Source of the DNA: Codonopsis lanceolata
Taxonomy: Eukaryota; Streptophyta; Magnoliopsida; Asterales; Campanulaceae
Assembly (NCBI GenBank): GCA_013146195.2
Contig: CM028377.1
Location: 65,631,501 to 65,695,500, forward strand
Reading direction: 5' to 3'
Length of the DNA stretch: 64,000 bases
Shown: positions 11,210 to 22,619 of the stretch, piece after piece
How positions within the stretch are numbered: the stretch's first letter is position 1
How the letters are laid out: the number at the start of each line of letters is the position of its first letter
Made by a program: the position numbers and the translations under genes
Notes under the pieces: model-generated
What the model was told of the DNA's origin: nothing
Seen by the model: the letters and a program-made list of their open reading frames with translations, nothing else
Database searches by the model: none

Positions 11210-12650
11210 TTAGGCCAAGAGACTTAGTTTGGTGATCGGCTTGTAGATATTATTCTTGGAGCGAGTAACAATGGATGAGGTACCAACAACAACTGGCACA
11301 TGAACGCTCTCGGATGCAGCAGGCATAGTGCGATCCTCGGGCATGGGGCCAGGGGCCGAAGAAGTTGGAGCAGCGGAGACATGAATTATATCAGGTTCAG
11401 TAGGCACAGTGCGATCCACAGTCATGAGGCTAGGGGCCGAGGAAGTTAGATCAGCGGGCACATAAACTATCTCAGGTTCATCATGCACAGTATTATCCTT
11501 GGGCAGGTTGCTAGGTGCCAAGGAGGGTTGAGCAGTAGGCACAGAACTGGTAGTAGACAAGGTAGTGTTAAGTTGAGGTTGGTGTATAGGGGAGCTGAGA
11601 TCAACCACATACTGATTAGTGCTAGGAGCAACTGACCGGGAGTCATTGGAGCAAACATCGGATGGTGTGTATGAATCCAGGAGCAATTCATGAGGAGGTA
11701 ACCAGGTGGCTCGAGTGGAGTCATTACGGTGAACAATGTGGGTGACAATGGTGGACATGGGAAAGGTAGACTCAACAAAGCGCACATGACGCGAGACGAA
11801 CATCCTGGTGGTGCTCAGATCATAACAGCGATAGAGACTCTGAGTGAACGAGTAACCAAGGAAGACACAGGGAGTGGAGCGAGCAGCGAGTTTGTAAGCT
11901 GAGTAAGGGTGGAGCCAAGGTAACAAAGGTAACCAAAGGCACATAGTTTGAAGTAATTAGGTGGAAACCCAAACAATTTCTGATAGGGAGATAACTAGTT
12001 GAGTATGGGTGTAAGGAGCCAATTGATAAGGTAAGTCGTTGTTTGGAAGGCAAATGACCAGAAGGTCAGAGGAAGAGAAGCCTTAGAGAGAAGAGAAAGA
12101 CCAACCTCAACAATGTGGCGATGGCGATGTTCCGAGAACCCATTGTGGTTTGGAGTGTAGGGTGGCGAGGTGAGATGAGAGATACCATTAGCGAACAGGT
12201 AAGCGGCCAAGCCAGTGTCCCAGGCAAGTCCCGTGTACTCGCCTCCATTGTCCGAGTAAAGTGTTACAATGGTAGTTTTGAAATAGTTTTTCATAAGGGC
12301 TTTGAAACGGGGAAAGATAGTGGCTACCTCAGACTTTCGTTTGAGCGGGTAGAGCCATATATAATGAATGTAATGATCGACAAAAATCACATATTATTTA
12401 AATCCATCAATAGAATGAAGAGGGGAGGTCCAAACATCAGAGTAGATGATTTGGAGCGGGGAGGTAGACACAATAGTAGATTGAGATAAAGGAATTTTAT
12501 GATTTTTATTGCATAAACAATCATTATAGTGCAATTGTGTAATGCGAGTAGTGTCTAATGCTAAACTAGATAGAATCTGACATTGGATAGGGTCAGACGG
12601 ATTACCAAGCTGTGATACCAGTCTTGGTGAGAGACTTTAGAGCCTACGCA
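11210..12650 (-). pseudogene. Copia-2 integrase and C-terminal linker
   Basis: Integrase inserts the cDNA into the host genome. The minus-strand frame at 11995-12390 reads IFVDHYIHYIWLYPL and LYSDNGGEYTG, with the second catalytic D in SDNGG, and the E-containing GFSEHRHRHIVE. The first D lies upstream at about 12430 in SDVWTSP. The linker toward RT (11210-11944) carries CVFLGYS and the TRSKNNIYKPI segment common before copia RT. A break near 11990 separates the core from the linker frame. Confidence 0.87.
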
Positions 12651-12746
12651 TGCAGAGGGGGCGAGGAGTAGGGGCTGTGGTCGACCATTCATACACACCA
12701 TCCTTAAATTTCCCGATCAGCAGTATGCTCCATGTCAGTAGATCCT

Positions 12747-13274
12747 TCACATGAAAAGAACATGGTAAGAACTCAATGAATGTATTGTTTGAGATATATA
12801 TATGATGTTGCCTTTCATGTGAGGAACAAAAAGAACATTATGCAAGGAAAATGTGTGTGTTGGTGTGTGTATAGAGGAGGAACCAGTTTTGGATATTGTT
12901 AAGCATGTACCATCACTAATGACCATGTGGTGAGTGCCCGTATAGTTGGAGTGCAAAGAGAGGTTTCCAAGATCACCAGTGATATGGTGAGAAGCACCAC
13001 CTTTAAGAAGCCATCTTGGTCTCGCCTTGTCTACTGTGGTCGCTAGGTGAGCCCGCGATTGCCAGGAGCCGTTTGCCGAGCACTGGCGAGCAACAGACTG
13101 AGGAGTAATGGCGACCAGCTGGAAGTTGGGGCAGCAAACAACTGAGTGACCCTGTTGGCGGCAACCTTGACATTTTCCGAGATAAGGATGTTGTGGTCAA
13201 GAAGCCGTAGCCGATAACGACGTGGGTGACTGCAGAGTTTAAGAGGACACGTGCCGAGTTTGCGAGGAAGGTTG
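12747..13274 (-). pseudogene. Copia-2 zinc knuckle and protease remnant
   Basis: At about 13130-13175 the minus strand encodes CQGCRQQGHSVVCC, a good C-X2-C-X4-H-X4-C knuckle. Downstream comes a copia protease region: SLHSNYTGTHHMVISDGT, then SLHNVLFVPHMKGNI at 12747-12956. The active-site segment falls around 12960-13010 in another frame and is hard to read cleanly. Frameshifts separate knuckle and protease. Confidence 0.75.
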
Positions 13275-14028
13275 TCAAGCATGTGATCTGTTGTTCCTCG
13301 AGGTAGCAGGATTGGTCGAAGCAATATGAGAGAAGGACGCGGGTTGGGACTGCTTCAAGAGCAGTTCGCGGTTGATGAGTTTTTCATGGAGCTCATCAAA
13401 CGAGATGGGAGTGTTTCGGCCTTCGAACACATCAACAATGTGGCAGTAGTCATCATCTAAGCCCGCGAGGATGATCTCAATGAGATCCTCATGGTTGAGG
13501 GGTTTCCTGAGGGCAGCAAGTTCATCTGAATGACTCTTGATGGACTGCATGTAGTCCGATATCGATCGTCTGACTACCTTTGGAAGCTTGCTAAAGATAG
13601 TCTTTGATCTACTTGATGTGACCACGTGTCAAGCGAGCATAAGGATGAGCCAGAATTTTCCATGCCTTGCGGGTGGTGGCAGCCTATTGGATCATGGGGA
13701 CCAGGGGAGCAGACAGGAAGCCGACAATGGCACCAAACAAGAGTTTGTCCTGCCAAATCCATGGTTGGTATTGCGGGTTGGGGGTTGGAAATTCCTTGGA
13801 TGTTTGAGCATCCTTGGTGAGGACGGTGGGGGGTGGACATGGGTGTGAGCCATCTCCGAATTTGTAAAGGTCATAACCAATGAGGGTTGCCTTAACTTGG
13901 AGTTTTCAAGCTATGTAGTTGGTGGAGGTGAGTTTGGTGATGTTGCGGTGCGAGATGTTTATGAGGTTGAAGGTTTGAGTTGGATCAACGGGGTTTTTGA
14001 TGGTGTGGGTTTGATTACCGTTAGTCAT
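13275..14028 (-). pseudogene. Copia-2 gag
   Basis: The likely start is ATG at 14028 (MTNGNQTHTIKNPVDPTQ) on the minus strand. The capsid region continues with WKILAHPYARLTRGHIKQIK and, after frame changes near 13600, YMQSIKSHSDELAALRKPL and GLDDDYCHIVDVFEGR at 13275-13625. This is the usual UBN2 capsid order. A stop and at least one frameshift interrupt it. Translation would begin about 70 bases after the 5' LTR, as expected. Confidence 0.85.
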
Positions 14029-14087
14029 GGAGGCGAAATTTTGTGGGTGGCGGCGACGGCAAGAGGAAGAAGGTTTTAGAAGCAAAA

Positions 14088-14098
14088 CTTTGATACCA
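14088..14098 (-). promoter_or_regulatory. Copia-2 primer binding site
   Basis: On the minus strand TGGTATCAAAG directly follows the 5' LTR end CTACA. It fits priming by initiator tRNA-Met. Confidence 0.85.
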
Positions 14099-14311
14099 TG
14101 TAGAAATTCACAATTGATAGGAATAACGGCATAGCCTTTCCATTGATTGAATCACCTATTTATATAGGGAGTTACAATTATGGTTACACTAGGAATGTGG
14201 TACAAGAAACCTTTACAAGGAAGTAATAATAATAAGGAAAGAACTATACAAGGTAGTAACTACTAAACACTAATTACAATAAATAATTAATAAATATATT
14301 ATTCTCTAATA
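14099..14311 (-). repeat. Copia-2 5' LTR
   Basis: 213 bp, nearly identical to the copy at 9439-9651, with the CTTCT target duplication just outside at 14312-14316. Confidence 0.92.
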
Positions 14312-14579
14312 CTTCTGTACTCGCCTTGAGAGCATGCTCTACTACAAAATCCAACTGAAAAAAGCTGACGATCAACCCGCATTGCAAGAAATCAATAAGC
14401 TCATTGCACCTCTTAGTTTATGTTTCAAGTTTGTGTTAAAAGTCTGCTTTATCTCTCTACATTAAGTAATCCCACCAATTCTAAACAAAGCCTTTCAAGA
14501 TTCCCGAAGGATCGACAACTTGTTGGGAAGAGGGATTCCTTTTTGGAAATAGGGAAATAGGGAAGAATCCAGATTAGAT
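14312..14579. other. Pre-insertion locus between Copia-2 and the LINE
   Basis: Continues the sequence left of 9438. It contains a short open stretch (MLYYKIQLKKADDQPALQEI) of about 45 codons with no recognised family and no start or splice context. It may be a decayed exon or chance. Confidence 0.35.
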
Positions 14580-14589
14580 AATGCATTGA

Positions 14590-15056
14590 AGACTAATGTT
14601 AGTGAGATTAATCCCACTTCCGATAAGGTGGTTTCCAGTGACATTGTTGAGCCGATTCAGTTGGACACGGGGAGTCCAGGGGAGATTCTGACCCCATGTT
14701 CTTTGCAAAAGGATGATCAACAACACATGATGATGGCATCTCAAAATGCTTTTGGTGTTCTTGTAGACTTGGGCGAAGATGACGAAACTTTTGTTAATTT
14801 GGAAGATGATAATAGGGAACCCCAGGCGGACAATCATATGGTAAATGATCTCCCAGCTCGAGTTTATGATGATTCTTTTATGATTGCTAAATGCAAGGTC
14901 AAGTTATCAAGATCTGCTTCTTTTGATGACTTGACAGATTTTCCCCCATCAGCGACGCGTATCAGGGAGTTCAATAAGTATCTTAAGAAAATGAAGTCGC
15001 AGTTATTTGCAGCAAAGAATAAGCGTTCGACTAGGGCTACCTCAAGGGCCTATTAA
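14590..15056 (+). pseudogene. LINE ORF1, C-terminal remnant
   Basis: Open reading through 15056 with acidic, low-complexity composition and a lysine-rich end (KYLKKMKSQLFAAKNKR). This resembles the tail of plant L1 ORF1, an RNA-binding protein that coats LINE RNA. The N-terminal RNA-binding region and zinc knuckle are absent because the element is 5'-truncated. It lies 24 bases upstream of the ORF2 start. Assignment rests on position and composition. Confidence 0.6.
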
Positions 15057-15079
15057 TTCTGCCTTTTTCCAGATTTTTT

Positions 15080-18000
15080 ATGTCGATCCTTTTATGGAAT
15101 GCTCGTGGAGTTGGAAATAAAGATACGGTTGATTATCTTAAGTTACTTAAACGGCATCATAAACCAACTTTGTGTGCTATTATGGAACCAAAAATTGATG
15201 GTGATCGTATTCGATTTTTGCTAAGAAGCTTGGTTATAAATTTTTTCTTCATGGGAATCCTGTTAACTCGCATATTTGGCTTCTTTGGGATAAACGGATG
15301 AGTGTGCAATTTGTTCAGTCTACATCTCAATTTGTTACAGTTAGTATTCAGGAAGGTGATGGTTTGAAGTTTTTATTTACTTGTGTTTATGCTAAATGCA
15401 CTCGGAGTGAAAGATAGGTGCTTTGGGAGGATTTATCTTATTTTGCTTCTACTCTTTCGGCCCCTTGGCTAATTGGCGGGGATTTTAATATTATTTCTCA
15501 CTCTTCAGAAAAATTGGGTGGCGATGTTTGTGATTATTTGGGCATGCAGGACTTTAATAATTTTATTCAGCAGCAAGGCTTGGATGATTTGGGTTATGAG
15601 GGCAGCATGTATACTTGGTGTAATAACCAGGCTGGGGCAGATAGAATTTGGCAACGGCTCGATCGTGTATTGGTTAATGGCCTCTATAAATCCTCTCTGC
15701 CGAGCGTCAAAGTGGATCATTTGTGTAGAGTCATGTCTGATCATTCCCCTTTGATTGTTACTTTGTTTCCCATTAATAAACCTAAAGCTATGCTTCGTTT
15801 CCAACGTATGTGGCTAGAGCATGATGGTTTTCTAGATTTTGTTCAGGGTGTTTGGGAGGAGTCGGTGGTAGATTCAGCCATGGCAACTTTGCATAGGAAG
15901 CTTTCCACTTTGCGGACTAAATTGCATAGTTGGAATTGGATGGTTTTTGGGAATGTGCATCGTCGATTAGCCGCGCTACAAGATGAAGTGCTAAGGCTAA
16001 AGGTTGGTTTACAGCAAGTTTGGGTTGAGGAGAATTTCAAAACTCTTTTGGCTGCTAAATCTAAACTTTGTCAATTGGTAAAGTGGGATGCTGATTTAAT
16101 CCAACAGAAGTCTAGAAATCAATGGGTTAAAGATGGTGATCGGAATACCTCCTTTTTTCATGCTTGTATTAAGGATCGAGCTAAAGTTAATGAAGTTAAG
16201 ATTCAGCTTTCAGATGGTGTTTGGGCTTCTAATAATCATGTTATTGGGGATATGGCTGTTCATTACTTTGGTGGCTTATTTTCCTCTACTCGACCATCAA
16301 TTCCAGATGAGTTGTTCAAGGATTTTCCGAATTCTATTGGTAGTTTTGAGAACATGGCATTACAAAAAGTCCCGGAAGAGGAAGAAATTTGGGAGGCTAT
16401 TAAATGTCTTAATCCTAACAGCGCTCCAGGCCCGAATGGTTTTACGGGGTGGTTTTATGAAGGCTGTTGGGACATTATCAAAGGGGAAGTGATCGATGCT
16501 GTGCAAGATTTTTTTCGGGGCAGTTACATGCATCGTGGTGTTTCTTCTACTATCGTGGTTTTAATTCCGAAACTTGCTCGTCCTACAGGTCTTGGAGATC
16601 TTCGTCCCATCAGCCTTTGCAACTTTTCGTGTAAGATTATCTCTCGTATAATGGCTTCCAGAATTGCCATTTTACTCCCTAATCTTATTTCTGCGGAGCA
16701 ATCTAGGTTTGTGAAAGACTGCACCATTCAAGATAATATAGTTCTTGCCCATGAGTTGATTCATAAGATAAATACAAAAGTGCGAGGGGGGAATGTAGTC
16801 TTTAAGCTCGACATGTCTAAGGCTTACGACAGGTTGGAGTGACCTTTTTTCTCCGGGCTTTAAAAGTTTTTGGCTTCGATGAGAATAGCCGTGACTTGAT
16901 TTATCGTATGGTGAGCAATATTTGGTACTCTTTCAAGGTGAATGGGGAGAGTTTCGGATTTTTCAACTCGTCCAGGGGAGTCCGTCAAGGAGATCCGCTT
17001 TCGCCCTTATTATTTGTTATTGCTCAGGAGGTGCTCTCGATAAATCTAAACCGTGCAGTTGTGGAAGGCAGAATTTTACCTTATGCACATGGCCGAGGAG
17101 GGATTAATGTTACTCATCTTCTTTACGCCGACGATATGCTAATCTTTAGTAATGCATGCAAAAACTCCATTATGGCTCTGAAAAAGTTGTTACAGATTAT
17201 GAATGTGCTTCGGGGCAGCTCATTAATCTTCACAAGAGTGGGTTTTACGTGCCTTCAAACGATTCTCGGCATAAATCTCGTCTGATTGCCCAGTGGTCGG
17301 GCTATTCTCATCAAATGCTGCCTGTTAAGTATCTCGGTATTCCCTTATTTAAAGGTCGGGTTAAACAACGTTATTTTGAAGATATCGAGCTGCGAATCAG
17401 AAATCGGATTAGTGGGTGGAAGGCTAACTTGCTTTCTTTTGGTGCAAAGATGGTTCTCTTGAAGTCAGTCCTTAGTAGCATTCCTATTTATGTTCTCGCT
17501 GCCCTTAAAATGCCGAAGGTGGTGATCAAACGGATAGAGCGAGCTTTGTCCAACTTTATGTGGGATTCGTCTGGTGATTGTCACTCTCACTGGATTTCTT
17601 GGGAGTTGGTGTGTCGCACTATAGAGGAAGGGGGTTTGGGCCTTCGGTCTTTAGAGCAGGTTATGGTATCTTTGCATGCAAAGTTGGCTTGGTCTGTCCG
17701 TCAAGGGGAGAGTCTTATGGCTCGGTTTTCAGGGCGAAATATGGGACTTTAGATGGGGGTTTCCACTCAGCTGCGTCTTCACATGTGTGGAAATCCATTC
17801 TCTTGCAAATGCCTAAAGTCGATGAGTGTACCAAATGGATTGTGGGCGCAAGGCATATTGGTTTCTGGACAGATAATTGGTGTGGTGAGTGTCTCCTTGG
17901 CCCTCGACCTGTGGATGCTAACCTTCGGGTAGCCAATGCTATGACTCATTTGGAGGATTTAATCCCGTTAATCCCTTCTAGGATGCATACAGATGTTCGC

Positions 18001-19161
18001 AATGTGGTCCTAAATTCTTCCATTAAAGTTCGTTTGATTTGTACTCTGACTGATGACGGTAACTTTTCTTCTGCGGCCTTTTGGAATCATTATCACACCC
18101 ATCATCCTAAATATTCCTGGGCTATCAAGATTTGGCAGAAATGGATCCTGATGAAGGTTAGTGGTTTTATTTGGCGTTTATTTCATGGTGTCATCCCGGT
18201 GGATTTGTTGCTTTTTAAAAAGCATATTAGCTTGACTTCTAAATGTGTTTGTTGTGTGGCTAGTCATGATAGAGAGAGTTTGAATAATTTATTTCTTCAT
18301 TCTGAGCTAGCTATATTTATGTGGGATTTTTTTGCTGCTCCTTTTAATAAAGTTACCCGTTATGTCTCGATTAAGCATCTTTTCAATATTTGGTTGGATG
18401 GAGGGTCTTTGCGTAATCAAATGGGGGCTCTTCAGTTGGGTATTTTTTGTTTTGTGTGTTGGGAGATATGGAAAGCTCGATGGTCGGCTGTATATGATGG
18501 AAGCACTATTCTCCATAGAGGAGTTTGTAAGAAGGTTTTAGATGACTTGCATGATTTGATGTTTTTGTTTCAGCCTCGTAGTGCTTTGGACTCGAGGGGT
18601 GTCCGTATTATTCATCATTTTAGTCTGCCTATCTCTTCTGTGACTCGTCGTAATGGTTCTTGGTTGCGATGGGAGCCGCCTGTTTTGGGTACATTCAAAT
18701 TAAATACTGATGGATTTGCTATAAATGGTTTATGCTCAAGGGGTGGTATTATTCATGACATTGCAAAGAAGCTTGTGCATGCCTTTTCTAACTTCTATGG
18801 GAATGGCACCAATATGTTAGCTGAAATTATGGCTCTTCGGGATGGTATGAGGTTATGTCGTGCTCTTAATTTACATCATGTTGTCATAGAAATTGACTCG
18901 AAGGTTGCTGCGTTGGGGATTCAAGGTAGTGGTCAACTTCCTTGGAAATACATATATTTTTTGCGTGAATGTCAAGGTTTGCTGGGGGATTATTTGGTTC
19001 ACCATGTATTTCGTGAGAAGAATGGGGTAGCTGATCGGTTGGCTGCTATGGGTCACACTTTTAAGGCTAGTCATTTTTTTGTGCAGTTTTCAGATCTTCC
19101 TCAGTCGGTTAGACATGCTTTGAATCATGACAGTTTGGGCTTATATTCTTATCGTCGCTGA
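15080..19161 (+). pseudogene. LINE ORF2: endonuclease, RT, RNase H; frameshifted
   Basis: Starts at ATG 15080 with SILLWNARGVGN, followed by IMEPKIDG, GGDFNII and MSDHSPL, the motifs of the APE-like endonuclease that nicks target DNA. RT follows: APGPNGF, LGDLRPISLCN, VFKLDMSKAYDRLE, GVRQGDPLSPLLF and LLYADDMLIF with the YADD box. A zf-RVT-like segment (CVCCVASHDRESLNNLFLH) and an RNase H (LNTDGFAINGLCSRGG, MLAEIMALRDG, VIEIDSKVA, EKNGVADRLA) finish the protein at 19161. Breaks: a frameshift near 15230, a TAG at 15416, frame changes near 16840, 17200 and 17730. The catalytic residues themselves are intact, so decay is recent to moderate. Confidence 0.92.
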
Positions 19162-19277
19162 TTAGACCTTGGTATTGATCCTTGTTCTGTATCTTTTGTT
19201 TTGAGGTTCAGGCTCCTTTGCCCCCCATTTTTGGGTTTAGGCTTGGTTGTCCCCCTTTGTATTTTTGTTTTTCGATG

Positions 19278-19323
19278 AATAAAATTCTGCAGGTGCCGTC
19301 CTGTTTTCCTTAAAAAAAAAAAC
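19278..19323 (+). terminator. LINE polyadenylation signal and poly(A) end
   Basis: AATAAA at 19278 is followed 30 bases later by an A-run that marks the 3' end of the retrotransposed RNA. Confidence 0.8.
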
Positions 19324-19333
19324 AATGCATTGA

Positions 19334-19979
19334 TTTGGAACCACGATGCATCACTATGTTTACACAATTTGAAATCATGCATCGCGGTGCATATAGTCAT
19401 GCATCACAATTCAAAATCATTCATCATAAATAATTTTAAGCATCTAAAGCTTTTGCGCGTGCATTTGTTTCATTAAAGGTATACCCATTCTTTCGCGCGA
19501 AAAGTGTCTTTTAGCGGTTAAAAAAATTATTGTGACTTTTTCCGATTAGAAATCGATGGGAGGACCGACCGTTTATCACCATATATGTGTTCTTTATGTG
19601 GAGTTCCATAGTTATTAGTTGTGAAATTGGTAACCAACCTCGGGCAGGTTTAACAGCCATCTACTTGGAGATGAGATTTTTCTAGATTGCTATATAAGCC
19701 AGGAATAGTGTTGACACTACTCCATTGTAGTAGACTTTTGGGTTTGTAAATACACGCGCCTTACTCTGATTTTGATTTCAGTTCCTTGGGGTTCATAAAC
19801 ATCGAACAACATTAGCGTAACAAGGTAAGTAAAAGGATGGCAATACCAAGTGTGCTCCCGTGCCGTGTTTATAAAGATTGAGTGGTCGAGTCAGTGTTTT
19901 CTTATCCTAGCTTCCTCGGTCAATAGTCCTAGTTTGATCTTGATTTTGTTCGTTCACTCTTTGTTTGAATGTCAAAAAA

Positions 19980-20026
<47 letters not shown>

Positions 20027-20221
20027 GGTGAGAAACACTATGATTATGTCACCTCACCCCCTTTTGTTAAATCTCAACTAACTTTACACACGAGCGTTAA
20101 ATGCACGCCATATATCTTTTTCAATCAAATTATATTATACATAAACAACATGAAGTGAAAAAATAAATTAAAACAATAAATTAAATATAACCCAGTGACT
20201 AGTGATTTCTTGTTTAATTAA
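19334..20221. other. AT-rich spacer with LTR-like scrap and TA microsatellite
   Basis: 19334-19440 repeats GATGCATC/CATGCATCGCGG words like the LTR scraps at 8990-9160. 19640-19830 (TATAAGCC, CACTACTCC) could be part of a solo LTR or TRIM but no partner or target duplication was found. 19981-20021 is a TA run. No gene is recognisable. Confidence 0.45.
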
Positions 20222-20400
20222 ATTCAAAAAACCTTTAGTGATGGAAATTCCGTCGCTGAATAAACCTTTAGCGACAGAAATGTCTGTCGCTGAAATTCAA
20301 TTTAAATTAAAATTTAAAAACCTTTAGCGACGGTTTCGGTCGCTGAAATAAACCTTTAGCGACGAAAATTCTGTTGCTGAAATTCAATTTTAATTAAAAA
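20222..20400. repeat. CACTA-like subterminal hairpin repeats
   Basis: Four units of the form CCTTTAGCGACRGAAAT then TCTGTCGCTGAAA, each a short hairpin, lie within 180 bp. TTTAGCGACGG repeats are typical of subterminal regions of plant CACTA (En/Spm-like) elements. CTTCTTGTA at 20403 may be a decayed CACTA terminus. No transposase or second end is visible. Confidence 0.5.
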
Positions 20401-20445
20401 CCTTCTTGTATTTATAAAAAAATGATTTTTTTGGTAAAATCCATT

Positions 20446-20476
<31 letters not shown>

Positions 20477-21985
20477 GAAATATTATAATCAATTTAATTT
20501 AATAATAAAATATCATTCATTAAAATGATTAACACCAATATAATTACAAAAATAAAAATATTCACATTACAACTTAATTTATATATTTAAGAAAATAATA
20601 ATAAAATTATATAAATAGAGTAAATTTGAATTGGTATGTGGTCATACTGTGTTTTATCTAGCACATTCTTTGATATGAATCATTGAATTATAATTTTTGC
20701 TCAATTTTTTATAGACACAAGTAATTTTGCGAGCTGAGTTGAACCGAAACCGGATAAATTAAACTGTATTAATTGAACCGAACCACTATGCATATTGTAT
20801 TTATATTGGACTGTTCATTGGTAGAATTTTTAAAGGTTTCTAAATGTTTCAATGCATTTTCATGTTTACCTAACACACGGACGAAGAAAAAACAAGGAGA
20901 CATCCCTTTGCATACGTTTATAACCAATTAAGTCTCTTATATTTTTAACTGAAAATAGCACTCTGGGGGAGATAGATGACTATGCCATTATAACGAGAGG
21001 GAGGTGCGCTAAGAATCAATTTGTGCATTGCGATACATCAATTTGAATCGCGTAAACTAATATCATGATTAAATTTTTTAACGATAATAAATAAAATAAA
21101 CAAATAATTGTACCGTAAAGATTGTGAGTTCGATGTATATAAACTTAACAAATTATTATTACGCATCGATTAAGAAAATGTAAAATTATTAATAGAGAAT
21201 ATAATAAATAAATAAAATCTTTTATAAATTTTGAGAATACTTTTTAAAATATAACATTTGTCATTAAATATGTGCGATTACTACTACTATCACTATGATT
21301 AAATATGTACAATTCATACTACTATCACTATCACATAACAAAACTCACGTAATCTATATTAATTAATATTAATATAATTTTTTTATCTCTTAGTTAGTGT
21401 GTTATGAAAATTAAACACATAATTAAAATGCAAGGATAAAAATATAAGTTAATTTAATTATTACTTATTACATGAATGAAAAATTCATATATATTTTAGA
21501 ATACATCTTTAAACGAATATATATTTGTTAGATATTAAAAATTACACAACAAATTCAAATGACGATAAACCAAAGAAAAGCAACTCAAATTACATACTTC
21601 CTACAGTCATCCCTTCCCCGAAATGACCAAAATGTCATCGACTCAAAAATCCTTTCATTAATAGTGTCACCCAAATGAGGTGACACTGATACTCACACCC
21701 CTCTCATTAATATTGTCACCCAAAAATACTCGCCCATATACATAATCACACCCCTCCAGAGTCATTGCATAAGGTCCCATAGCAATTAAATTATTATTTA
21801 CTTGCTCATATTCATCCTCGTTTTTCTACAATGTCAATGAGCGAAAATGGAATCCAGTAATGATGATGTTGTCACCTATCACTAGGACCATGTTGATCTT
21901 TAAAAGTCCACTTATCCAGTATGTCATAACTGATGCTACTACTTTTGTCGATGAAATTACTTGGTTATAGAAAACAAAAGCGGCT
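20401..21985. other. AT-rich intergenic DNA
   Basis: Contains a GT/AT microsatellite (20446-20475) and a short GATACATC-type LTR scrap near 21020-21055. I see no coding sequence or complete element. Confidence 0.5.
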
Positions 21986-21988
21986 ACA

Positions 21989-22227
21989 AAACATTTATAT
22001 TCAAAGAGGAAGCACATTTATGGTTGAGTAAACAATGTTTGTTGAGTATCAAATTAGACATGACAGACTTTAAGGATCCATAGTTGTTCATCATCAAATT
22101 ATATTTCACTATATATTTGTTCTTTAGCTCCTATGGATAGAATTTGTCTTGACAAAACTCACAAGTAAATTAATATTCAATGAGGAAACACATTTATGGC
22201 TGAGTAAACAATGTTTGTTGAGTTTCT
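21989..22227 (+). repeat. Direct repeat of about 50 bp, spaced about 173 bp
   Basis: TATGGTTGAGTAAACAATG with flanking GAGGAAGCACATTTA at about 22000-22045 recurs as TATGGCTGAGTAAACAATG with GAGGAAACACATTTA at about 22175-22220. A local duplication of unknown origin. Confidence 0.65.
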
Positions 22228-22619
22228 AGATAGTTATTCTAATTTCCTTTACATATTGGTAATAAGACAAAAGATATTCCCTCTTGGATCGATGATATTT
22301 AATTTCTTAACAACTTCTTATGGTTTTTTTTTATTTACTTATCAATACTTGTATATGTGTTCATATGTAAAAGTAGTTACAGTGGTTATCTAGCAATCTT
22401 GAGATAAGCAAATTGCATTTGTCATATATATATATCTTCCTATTTTTGGCAAATGCATTTTAAAGGGATATTGTTATATTTGGATGCGTTAATCACATTT
22501 GTTATTATATATATGTAAAGATTGTGAAGGCATAACTCTTCAATTCATGAATGTTCTTTGTTTTTCAACCATTAACTAATAATAATAATACTTAGTAATA
22601 ATTAATATAATAAGGAGTG

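Larger units (their letters stand above)
9439..14311 (-). mobile_element. Copia-2: complete-length Ty1/copia element, minus strand
   Basis: Identical-length 213-bp LTRs at 9439-9651 and 14099-14311 flank gag, protease, integrase, RT and RNase H in the copia order, all on the minus strand. The insertion is flanked by a perfect 5-bp duplication CTTCT (9434-9438 and 14312-14316). PBS and polypurine tract are present at the expected ends. Short LTRs and domain order suggest a small copia such as the Ale/Retrofit group, but the lineage is not proven. Frameshifts and one catalytic change make it inactive as read. Confidence 0.93.
14590..19323 (+). mobile_element. L1-type LINE, 5'-truncated
   Basis: Contains the C-terminal part of ORF1, then ORF2 with endonuclease, reverse transcriptase, zinc-finger-like segment and RNase H, an AATAAA signal and a terminal poly(A). 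The 10-bp sequence AATGCATTGA occurs both just before (14580-14589) and just after (19324-19333), consistent with target-primed insertion. The 5' end falls inside ORF1, so this copy could not mobilise itself even without its frameshifts. Confidence 0.88.
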
